From: Microthrixaceae bacterium
Lineage (GTDB): Bacteria; Actinomycetota; Acidimicrobiia; Acidimicrobiales; DATDAH01
Direction of reading: 5' to 3'
Assembly (NCBI GenBank): GCA_020637195.1
Contig: JACJWK010000030.1
Location: 1 to 24,445 of the forward strand
DNA length: 24,445 bases
Position numbers and translations under genes: made by a program. The notes beneath the pieces were generated by a model. It was not told the origin of the DNA. It saw nothing but the letters and a program-made list of their open reading frames with translations, and did not search any database. Positions 8,138-14,484 of the stretch are shown here, piece after piece. Within the stretch, counting starts at the first letter, position 1. Every line of letters starts with the position of its first letter.

Positions 8138-8938
8138 GTGCGCCGGGGACCGAGCCGACCGAGCCGACCACGCCGACCACGCCGGGTGCTCGGGGCCGGG
8201 CTGGCCGCCGCCGCGCTCGCCGTCACCGTCGCCTCGTGCGGGCACGCGAACCGGCCCGACCTGGGCGGCGACGCCGCGCCGACCACGACGGCGGCCCCCA
8301 CCACCACGACCGCCCCGCCGGCGTCGGCCACCGTGGTCACCACCCCGGCCACCTCGGTCCCGGTCTTCGCCCACCCCGACGATCCCGAGCCGACCCTGAC
8401 CGTCGACAAGCCGGGCCCGGGCCTCCAGGCCCCGGCCGACCCGCTCGCCTTCGTGGTCGAGGACGAGCGCGACGGCTGGCTCGAGGTGCAGCTGCCCGTC
8501 CGCCCCAACGGCAGCACGGGCTGGATCAGCGCCGACGGCCTCCAGGAGTCCACGACCGACCTGCACATCGAGGTGAGCCTCTCCTGGTACCGGCTCAAGC
8601 TCTTCGACGGCGACGAGCTGTTGCTGGACGCCCCGGTCGCGGTGGGGGCCGACGCCACCCCCACGCCGACGGGCACGTTCTTCACCACCACCCTTATGCA
8701 GGGCTACGCCCAGCCGAGCCCGTACGGCGTGGCCGCCATCGGGCTGTCCGGCTTCTCCGAGGTGCTCGACAGCTTCGGCGGCGGGCCGCCCCAGATCGCC
8801 ATCCACGGCACCTACGACGAGGGGGCGATCGGCTCCCGGGTGAGCAACGGGTGCATCCGCCTCGCCAACGAGGACATCACCGCCCTCGTCGCCGCGCTCC
8901 CCCAGCACCTCGGCGTCCCCGTCACCGTCGCCGCCTGA
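8138..8938 (+). CDS. L,D-transpeptidase (YkuD) lipoprotein
   Basis: 266 residues. Forms or remodels 3-3 peptidoglycan cross-links (or attaches proteins to peptidoglycan) outside the membrane. Signal peptide: strongly basic n-region, hydrophobic LGAGLAAAALAVTV, and lipobox VASC with Cys34 as the lipidated residue. A Thr/Pro-rich linker (about 45-75) precedes an SH3-like segment (about 85-128, ending TGWISADGL). The YkuD catalytic domain follows (about 132-260): PTGTFF, then H223 in AIHGTYD and the nucleophile Cys239 in VSNGCIRL, matching the family H-x(15)-C arrangement. A twin-arginine route is possible from RRVLGAG but the motif is imperfect. The n-region is built from a 9-bp tandem repeat. 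The gene ends at a strong hairpin, opposite the PhoD-like gene. Confidence 0.95.
   Translation: MRRGPSRPSRPRRPRRVLGAGLAAAALAVTVASCGHANRPDLGGDAAPTTTAAPTTTTAPPASATVVTTPATSVPVFAHPDDPEPTLTVDKPGPGLQAPADPLAFVVEDERDGWLEVQLPVRPNGSTGWISADGLQESTTDLHIEVSLSWYRLKLFDGDELLLDAPVAVGADATPTPTGTFFTTTLMQGYAQPSPYGVAAIGLSGFSEVLDSFGGGPPQIAIHGTYDEGAIGSRVSNGCIRLANEDITALVAALPQHLGVPVTVAA
8148..8183 (+). repeat. 9-bp in-frame tandem repeat in signal-peptide n-region
   Basis: Four 9-bp units (GACCGAGCC twice, GACCACGCC twice) encode the PSR PSR PRR PRR stretch of the L,D-transpeptidase leader. Unit length is a multiple of three, so gain or loss of units would change leader charge without a frameshift. Confidence 0.8.
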
Positions 8939-8955
8939 CCTCCGACCCCCTCGAA

Positions 8956-8999
8956 CTGGCTCCCGATTTCGGTGCCCTGGCACCGAGATCGGGAGCCAG
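8956..8999. terminator. Bidirectional hairpin terminator candidate between convergent genes
   Basis: Arms 8956-8976 and 8979-8999 form a 21-bp stem with a single G-U type mismatch and a 2-nt formal loop (CT). It sits 17 nt after the transpeptidase stop and 10 nt before the end of the PhoD-like gene read from the other strand. No T-tract follows on either strand, so it is a U-less hairpin terminator, an RNA 3'-end stabiliser, or a dispersed palindromic repeat. Confidence 0.75.
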
Positions 9000-9009
9000 A
9001 ACCGGGAGG

Positions 9010-10701
9010 TCAGCCGGTGAACGCCGGCGCCACGGGCTGTGGGGCCGAGGGCGCCGCCGGCAGGGGGCACACGCCGCCGACGGCGGCGGGCACCGCGGAG
9101 AGCCCGGTCGATGCGAAGGGAGAGGGGATGGTGCGACTCGGGTCCGGCGCCGAGAGGGCGGGGATGTCGGCGATCTCGCTCTCCATGCGGGTGGCCCCGT
9201 GCGCCACCCGGAACCGGGCGAGCGTCTGCGCCCGCGAGTCGGGGTCGTAGACGTTGACCGTCCGGAACTCGACGGTCACGGCGCACTCGTCCACCTGGAC
9301 CACCGTGTACCCGAAGTTCACGAGGTTGACGTAGGTCTGGTGGGGGTTGAGCAGGGTCGAGCCGAAGCCGACGTTCACGAAGCCCTGGGTGGCGGCGTAC
9401 GCGTCCCCGCCGGCGCTGCGCACCAGGTCGGGGTCGGCCGACTGCGAGCCCGTGGTGAAGGCGAAGGCGACCGCCGGCCCGCCGGGGTCGTCGGACGGCA
9501 TGAGGTGGGCGGCGATGAAGACGTGCGTCTCGCCGCACAGGAACACGACGTCCTCGATGCCCTCGGCCGCGATCACCCCGAGGATCTCGTCGCGCTCGGC
9601 CGCGTAGTCGTCCCAGCCGCCGAAGCCACGCTTCGACGGGTCGAGGTTGGCCCACGGGGCGATGTCGGTCGGGCTGGCGATCAGCTTCCATCGGGCCGTC
9701 GACGACCGGAGCCCGTCGAGCAGCCAGGCCTTCTGCTCGGCCCCCAGGCAGGTGCGCCCCGCGGTGGAGGCGCCGGCGGCGTCGTCGTCGAGCTCGGGGT
9801 CGCGGCGGCTGCGGGTCTCGATGAGGAACAGGTCGGCGAGATCGCCCCAGGCAACCGTGCGATAGGGCCGGCCGACGTCACCGCCGGGCGCCTCGACCGG
9901 CATGTTCTCGAACCACGCCGTCTCGGCGGCGAGGCGCCGGGCCGGGTCCTCGGTGCGGTCGATGCCGTTGCGGAACTCGCCGTCGTCCCACATGGCCACC
10001 AGCGGGAGGGTGGCCTGGAGCTGCTGGAGCCGGGCGTCGCCCTTGAACGCGTGGTACACGCCCCGGTAGTCGTCGAGGCTGACCGTGGCCCCGTCGTCGA
10101 CGTAGACGTAGTCGCCGAGGTGCACGAAGAAGTCCAGGCCCGCCTCCTCCGAGGCGGCCCGCTGCGCCACCCGCTCGGTGCCGCGTTGCTGGCAGGAGGC
10201 GAAGCCGAACCGCAGCGAGGCGGTCGGGGTGCCCGCGGGCGGGGCGGTGCGCAGGCGGCCGACCGGGCCGGCGTCGGCGCCCACGAGGAACCGGTAGTGG
10301 AGCCAGCCGTCGGCGGCGAGGCCGGTGACGGGCACCTTGACCGTCCAGTCCGCGGACGACTCGGCCACCGCCACACCGCCGGCGACGATCGACGTGAAGG
10401 CGTCGTCGGCCGCCACCTCCCACGTGACCGGGACGGGCTCGGCGCCGGCGGGCGGCTCGACCCGGGTCCACAGCACCGTGCCGTCGGGCGTGGGATCGCC
10501 GGCGATCACGCCGTCGGGCCACGCCACCACGTAGCCGTTCGGGACGGGTGGGGTCTGCGCGCCGGCCGGCCGCAACCGGCCCCCGACCGCCACGGCGGCG
10601 CCGGCGGCGCCGAGCAGGGCCAGGAAGCGCCGCCGGCCGATCGGGCCCGCACCGGCGACGACGTCACCGGTGCCGGGAGGCGGTGGGGTGGTGGGGCTCA
10701 C
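9010..10701 (-). CDS. PhoD-like phosphoesterase, Tat-exported, with altered active site
   Basis: 563 residues. Tat signal GRRRFLALLG (22-31) followed by an alanine-rich core and AGA-Q cleavage region (about 46-49). A PhoD N-terminal beta-domain (about 55-155, including GYVVAWPDG and DGTVLWTR) precedes the metallophosphatase domain: C170 in FASCQQ, D197 in HLGDYVY, W238-D239-D240, WGDLADLFLIETR (285-297), and CGETHVFIAAH (389-399). It should hydrolyse phosphomono- or diesters outside the membrane with metal ions. Oddities: the family's WDDHE is WDDGE here, the usual GD-x-H is GETH, and LDTR is IETR, so activity or metal use may differ. Start: GTG 10701 overlaps the upstream stop by 4 bp (GTGA), indicating coupling to the membrane protein. 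The open frame continuing upstream lacks a signal peptide and is non-coding. Confidence 0.92.
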   Translation of the reverse strand: MSPTTPPPPGTGDVVAGAGPIGRRRFLALLGAAGAAVAVGGRLRPAGAQTPPVPNGYVVAWPDGVIAGDPTPDGTVLWTRVEPPAGAEPVPVTWEVAADDAFTSIVAGGVAVAESSADWTVKVPVTGLAADGWLHYRFLVGADAGPVGRLRTAPPAGTPTASLRFGFASCQQRGTERVAQRAASEEAGLDFFVHLGDYVYVDDGATVSLDDYRGVYHAFKGDARLQQLQATLPLVAMWDDGEFRNGIDRTEDPARRLAAETAWFENMPVEAPGGDVGRPYRTVAWGDLADLFLIETRSRRDPELDDDAAGASTAGRTCLGAEQKAWLLDGLRSSTARWKLIASPTDIAPWANLDPSKRGFGGWDDYAAERDEILGVIAAEGIEDVVFLCGETHVFIAAHLMPSDDPGGPAVAFAFTTGSQSADPDLVRSAGGDAYAATQGFVNVGFGSTLLNPHQTYVNLVNFGYTVVQVDECAVTVEFRTVNVYDPDSRAQTLARFRVAHGATRMESEIADIPALSAPDPSRTIPSPFASTGLSAVPAAVGGVCPLPAAPSAPQPVAPAFTG

Positions 10702-11138
10702 GGGACGGCGACCTCCTGGGTCGGGCGGAGCGCCGCCCACGCCAGCACCAGGGCGAGCAGCACCTGGGCGACGAGCAGCACGTTGTTGTACAGGTCCTCG
10801 CCCGACGAGAGGCCCGGGGCCTCGTGGGTGACGTGGTGCAGGGTGTGGGGCACCGCGAAGGCGAGGTAGGTGGCCAGGGCCATCAGCACCAGCTCGCGCC
10901 GCGGCACGACCGCGGCGATCAACAGCGCCACCCCGGTGGCGACGAAGGCCCCGGCGGCGTCGGCGGCGAGGTGCTCGTTGAACGGCGGGATGGCGGCCAC
11001 GAGGTCCGGGCCCACCCCGGGGAACGTGTCGTACCAGTTGCGGGTGGCGAGCGTCCCCCACAGGCCGACCAGCAGCTGGGGCACGGCGAGGGCGACCAGC
11101 AGCGTCCATCGGACCCAGGCCCGCACCGGCTCCCCCAT
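10698..11138 (-). CDS. Four-helix integral membrane protein, unknown function
   Basis: 146 residues with four predicted transmembrane helices (about 11-30, 61-79, 83-102, 118-137). Between helices 1 and 2 lies an aromatic/acidic loop (RNWYDTFPGVG, then NEHLAAD). Histidines cluster at the end of helix 3 (VPHTLHHVTHE). The NEHL-D pattern and VPH-H cluster look conserved in a family of small actinobacterial membrane proteins that I recognise by appearance but cannot name. The stop overlaps the PhoD-like start (GTGA), so the two are made together. Start ATG 11138 lies 8 nt after a TAGGGT -10. Confidence 0.82.
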   Translation of the reverse strand: MGEPVRAWVRWTLLVALAVPQLLVGLWGTLATRNWYDTFPGVGPDLVAAIPPFNEHLAADAAGAFVATGVALLIAAVVPRRELVLMALATYLAFAVPHTLHHVTHEAPGLSSGEDLYNNVLLVAQVLLALVLAWAALRPTQEVAVP

Positions 11139-11146
11139 CGCCGGAC

Positions 11147-11152
11147 ACCCTA
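11147..11152 (-). promoter_or_regulatory. -10 element (TAGGGT) for the membrane protein/PhoD-like pair
   Basis: Minus-strand TAGGGT, 8 nt before ATG 11138, gives a predicted 1-2-nt leader. It lies in the 27-nt gap after the nuclease stop, so the pair probably has its own promoter. Confidence 0.5.
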
Positions 11153-11165
11153 CGCGAGCGTCCGA

Positions 11166-12035
11166 TCAGTACGTCCGGGTGTCGACGACGTTGCCGCTGG
11201 GGTCGAGGAGGAAGGCGGTGTCGCCGTCGTTGTTCCAGACGGCCGAGCCCTCGTTGCACCAGAACAGGTCGGTGCCGGTGTCGGCGCCGCATCCGGTGTG
11301 CACGGTCACCGCGGCGCCGGCGGCCAGCGAGAAGCCGTCCGGGAAGGCGAAGCGGTGGCTGGCGCTCTCGTCCTTGATCCCCCAGCCCGTCAGGTCCACG
11401 GCGCCGTCCCCGGTGTTGCGCACGACGACGTACTCGGCGTTCGGGTCGAGGGTGTCGTCGCCGGGCGGATCGGCCTCGATCTCCTCGACGACCACGACGG
11501 CGGCGGCGGCGTCGGGCCGGCCGCAGGCGTCGGGCGCCCAGAGGCCCCGACCGGCGGCCTCGGCCTCGGCCTGCGCCGCCTCCAGCTCGCCGGCGTGGGC
11601 CACGTCGGGCTCGTACCGGTTGGCCAGGGCGAACCCGTCGCGCACGAGGTCCTCGTTGACGAACGTGTCGCCCACGTACACGTCGCGGAGCAGGCGGCCG
11701 TAGTCGTCGCGGTCGCTCTGGTCGACCACGAGGCGCACCTCCCCGCCCTCGACGAGCCCGGCGAGCGCCGCCGTCGCCTCGTCGGCGAAGCACTCGCCGC
11801 GCTCGGGGGTGTTGATGCCGATGAGGCGCACCCGCTCCTCCCGGCCGCCCACCTCGACCACCAGCGTGTCGCCGTCGGTGACCTCCACCACGCCGGCCTC
11901 CACTCCCCGGGGGACGGGGCCGACGCCCGACGTGCCGGCCGGCACCGAGGACGGGGTCGCCGACCGCGACCCGTCCGAGGACGCGCAGGCACCGACCAGC
12001 GCCACCGCCACGAGTGCCACCGCAACGCTCCGCAC
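11166..12035 (-). CDS. Secreted lipoprotein: thermonuclease (SNase) domain fused to lamin-tail domain
   Basis: 289 residues. Lipobox LVGAC with Cys17. The SNase domain (about 45-172) has TDGDT (53-57, Ca-site Asp), R70 and E78 in RLIGINTPE, and R114 in DDYGR. These correspond to R35, E43 and R87 of staphylococcal nuclease and are spaced identically (R to E 8 residues). The second metal Asp (D40) is N75 here. C171 follows, then an acidic linker and a lamin-tail domain (about 183-289): EYVVVRNTGDGAVDLTGWGIKD, an HRFAFPDG strand and GDTAFLLDPSG. Cys249 and Cys260 may pair. It should cleave extracellular nucleic acid at the cell surface, with the lamin-tail part as an adhesion or targeting module. 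Start GTG 12035 is 6 nt from a minus-strand TAGAAC. Confidence 0.93.
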   Translation of the reverse strand: MRSVAVALVAVALVGACASSDGSRSATPSSVPAGTSGVGPVPRGVEAGVVEVTDGDTLVVEVGGREERVRLIGINTPERGECFADEATAALAGLVEGGEVRLVVDQSDRDDYGRLLRDVYVGDTFVNEDLVRDGFALANRYEPDVAHAGELEAAQAEAEAAGRGLWAPDACGRPDAAAAVVVVEEIEADPPGDDTLDPNAEYVVVRNTGDGAVDLTGWGIKDESASHRFAFPDGFSLAAGAAVTVHTGCGADTGTDLFWCNEGSAVWNNDGDTAFLLDPSGNVVDTRTY

Positions 12036-12041
12036 GTCAGC

Positions 12042-12051
12042 GTTCTACCTT
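12042..12051. promoter_or_regulatory. Overlapping divergent -10 elements (bidirectional promoter)
   Basis: Plus strand TACCTT (12046-12051), then 6 nt, then GTG 12058. Minus strand TAGAAC (12047-12042), then 6 nt, then GTG 12035. The two hexamers share the self-complementary TA at 12046-12047, and both predicted RNAs start at the G of their start codon, 23 bp apart. Confidence 0.65.
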
Positions 12052-12057
12052 CTGGGC

Positions 12058-13725
12058 GTGACCGAGCGCGGCGCGCGGCCCTGGTGGCACGACACGACGA
12101 TCTACCAGGTGTACCCCCGCTCGTTCGCCGACGCCGACGGCGACGGCATCGGCGACCTGCCCGGCATCATCGAGCGGCTCGACCACCTGGTCGACCTCGG
12201 CGTCGGCACGGTGTGGGTGTCGCCGTTCTTCGCCAGCCCCCAGCGGGACGTCGGGTACGACATCACCGACTACCGCGACGTCGCCCCGGAGTACGGCACC
12301 CTGGCCGACGCCGAGGCGCTGATCGAGGCCGCTCACGAGCGCGGCCTGCGGGTGCTCTACGACCTCGTGCTCAACCACACCTCGGACGAGCACCCCTGGT
12401 TCGTCGAGTCCCGCTCGTCGCGCGACAACCCGCGGGCCGACTGGTACCTCTGGCGCGACGGCCGCGGCCGCGGGGACCGGCGACCACCCAACAACTGGCG
12501 GTCCGTGCTCGAGGTGCGCTCGGCGTGGCAGTGGGACGAGGGCCGCGGGCAGTGGTTCCTGGCGTCGTTCCTGCCCTTCCAGCCCGACCTCAACTGGCGC
12601 CACCCCGAGGTGAGGGCCGAGATGCGCGACGTCCTGCGCTTCTGGCTGGACCGCGGCGTCGACGGCTTCCGCCTCGACATCTTCGGCTGGATCATGAAGG
12701 ACCCCGACCTGCGCGACAACCCCGTGCGGCCGAGCCTGCGGGGCAACCCCCGGCTGCTCGCCCACACCCACACCGAGAACACCGACGACTCGGTCGCGCT
12801 CGCCCGCGAGCTGCGGGCCCTGTGCGACGAGTACGCGCCGGACCGGATCCTGCTGGGCGAGGTCTTCGGCGACGTCGAGGAGGTGCGGCGCTTCACCGGC
12901 ACCGACGGTGACGGCCTGAACCTGGTGTTCCTGTTCGAGCTGCTGGCGCTGCGCTACGACGCCGCCTGGTTCCGCGACCTGATCGCCCGCATCGAGCGGG
13001 CCTTCCCCGAGCCGCTCCAGCCCACCTACGTGGTCGAGAACCACGACCGCAGCCGCAGCATCGACCGCCTCGGCGGCGACGAGGAGCGCGCCCGGGTGGT
13101 GGCCACGGTGCTGCTCACGGCCCGGGGCGTCCCCACGATCTACAACGGCCAGGAGATCGGCATGGCCAACACCTACGTGCCGCTGCGCGAGGCGCAGGAC
13201 CCGATCGCCCGCGACGTCTTCTCGTGGATCCCCGAGGCCGTGTCCCGGCGCCTGCCCGAGCGCCTCAACCGCGACGAGGTGCGCTCGCCGATGCAGTGGG
13301 ACGGCACCGTGCACGCCGGGTTCTGCCCTGCCGACGTCGAGCCGTGGTTGCCGGTGCACCGGGACCACCGGGTCCGCAACGTGGCCGACCAGACGGGACG
13401 ACCGTGGTCGCTGCTCGAGTGGTACCGGACGCTGCTGCGCCTGCGCCGGGACCACCCCGCCCTCCACGCCGGTGACCTGCGGCTGCGCGCCGGGGCCGGG
13501 TCGGGCGTGCTGGCCTATGACCGGCGGGCCGGCGGGGGCGGCGGGGCGGTGGACGAGGTGACGGTGGCCGCCAACCTCGGGACCCAGCCCGCGGTGGTGG
13601 TCGTCGGCGAGGACCGGGCCCTGCTGGCCGCCTCGGCCGAGGACGTGCGCCTGGAAGACGGCCGCCTGCACCTCCCCCCGGATCGGGCGGCCGTGGTGGG
13701 CACGCCGGCGTCACCTCCCGGGTAG
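12058..13725 (+). CDS. Alpha-glucosidase, glycoside hydrolase family 13
   Basis: 555 residues, cytoplasmic (no signal). Hydrolyses terminal alpha-glucosidic bonds (maltose-, isomaltose-, trehalose- or sucrose-type). Seen: WWHDTTIYQVYPRSFADADGDGIGDL (9-34), typical of the oligo-1,6-/alpha-glucosidase branch; DLVLNHTSDEHPWF (102-115); nucleophile D207 in GFRLDIFG; acid/base E268 in LLGEVFG; transition-state D330 in ENHD; and PTIYNGQEIGM. The region SPMQWDG and the C-terminal beta-domain (about 480-555) are present. The GDGIGDL calcium-type loop is intact. Which sugar is cleaved cannot be told from sequence alone; the Val/Thr specificity position is not decisive by eye. Start GTG 12058 is fixed by the -10 and by family N-termini beginning just before the Trp pair. 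Divergent from the nuclease. Confidence 0.95.
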   Translation: MTERGARPWWHDTTIYQVYPRSFADADGDGIGDLPGIIERLDHLVDLGVGTVWVSPFFASPQRDVGYDITDYRDVAPEYGTLADAEALIEAAHERGLRVLYDLVLNHTSDEHPWFVESRSSRDNPRADWYLWRDGRGRGDRRPPNNWRSVLEVRSAWQWDEGRGQWFLASFLPFQPDLNWRHPEVRAEMRDVLRFWLDRGVDGFRLDIFGWIMKDPDLRDNPVRPSLRGNPRLLAHTHTENTDDSVALARELRALCDEYAPDRILLGEVFGDVEEVRRFTGTDGDGLNLVFLFELLALRYDAAWFRDLIARIERAFPEPLQPTYVVENHDRSRSIDRLGGDEERARVVATVLLTARGVPTIYNGQEIGMANTYVPLREAQDPIARDVFSWIPEAVSRRLPERLNRDEVRSPMQWDGTVHAGFCPADVEPWLPVHRDHRVRNVADQTGRPWSLLEWYRTLLRLRRDHPALHAGDLRLRAGAGSGVLAYDRRAGGGGGAVDEVTVAANLGTQPAVVVVGEDRALLAASAEDVRLEDGRLHLPPDRAAVVGTPASPPG

Positions 13726-13731
13726 GGACGA

Positions 13732-13745
13732 AGGCCTCTGGCCCC
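13732..13745. promoter_or_regulatory. Weak DosR/OsdR-like site upstream of pcm (candidate)
   Basis: AGGCCTCTGGCCCC matches the 14-bp core at 20521-20534 at 10 of 14 positions and shares the 12-mer GGCCTCTGGCCC exactly with 17145-17156. It is centred 37.5 bp upstream of the pcm ATG. Degenerate on its own. Confidence 0.3.
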
Positions 13746-13775
13746 CGTCCGACCCCGGGGGTTCGCTTGAATCGG

Positions 13776-14471
13776 ATGAAACGCCACCGACCCCTCGACC
13801 CCGACCGGCAGCGAGCCCAGATGGTGCGCCGCGACCTGGTCGAGCGCGGGGTCCACGATCCCGCCGTGCTGGAGGCCATGGGGGCGCTGCCGCGGGAGCA
13901 CTTCGTCGACCCCGGCCTGGCCGAGGCAGCCTACGACGACTGCGCCCTGCCCATCGACGCCGACCAGACGATCTCCCAGCCCTACATCGTCGCCGTGATG
14001 ACCGAGGCCCTCGAGTTGGGCCCCGACGACCGCGTGCTCGAGGTGGGCACCGGCTCCGGCTACGCCGCCGCGGTGCTGGCCCGGGTGGCGGGCGAGGTGG
14101 TCACCATCGAGCGTCACCGGGTGCTGGCCGACCAGGCCACCGAGCGCTTGGCCGCGCTCGGCGTCGACGACGTCACCGTCGTGGTGGGCGACGGCACGCT
14201 GGGTTGGCCCGAGCGGGCCCCCTACGACGGCATCGTGGTCACCGCCGGCGGGCCGACCGTGCCCCCGGCGCTGCTCGACCAGCTCGCCGACGGCGGGCGC
14301 CTGGTGATGCCGGTCGGCCGGGAGTGGCGCGAGCAGGAGCTGCTCCGGGTGCGCCGCGACGGCGACCGGCTGGTCGAGGAGGACCTGGGCCCCGTGCGCT
14401 TCGTGCCCCTCGTGGGCGAGCAGGGCTGGCCCGACGGCGACCGGTCCAGCACGTACCCGCTGGCGCTCTGA
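13776..14471 (+). CDS. pcm: Protein-L-isoaspartate O-methyltransferase
   Basis: 231 residues from ATG 13776. Uses S-adenosylmethionine to methylate isoaspartyl residues in aged proteins, starting their repair; cytoplasmic. Seen: MVRRDLVERGVHDPAVLEAM (16-35), VPRE-like LPREHFV (38-44), LPIDADQTISQPYIVA (58-73) characteristic of PCMT, SAM motif I VLEVGTGSGYAAAV (87-100), a VTIER acidic strand end, DGTLGW, and the C-terminal RFVPLVGEQGW. Length is normal for bacterial Pcm (about 208-230). Start uncertain: TTG 13767 and ATG 13821 are also in frame, and no clean -10 at leaderless spacing precedes ATG 13776. It converges on the propeller gene with only 13 bp between stops. Confidence 0.95.
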   Translation: MKRHRPLDPDRQRAQMVRRDLVERGVHDPAVLEAMGALPREHFVDPGLAEAAYDDCALPIDADQTISQPYIVAVMTEALELGPDDRVLEVGTGSGYAAAVLARVAGEVVTIERHRVLADQATERLAALGVDDVTVVVGDGTLGWPERAPYDGIVVTAGGPTVPPALLDQLADGGRLVMPVGREWREQELLRVRRDGDRLVEEDLGPVRFVPLVGEQGWPDGDRSSTYPLAL

Positions 14472-14484
14472 CCGGCGACCGGGC

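Noticed and set aside
7987..10869. 960-codon plus-strand open frame opposite the PhoD-like gene
   Set aside because: It crosses the hairpin at 8956 and the real transpeptidase in another phase, with low-complexity Val/Gly/Arg composition. The PhoD-like frame on the other strand has clear motifs.
10702..11793. Upstream extension of the PhoD-like frame
   Set aside because: It overlaps the membrane protein and nuclease genes in other phases. The Tat signal places the start at GTG 10701.
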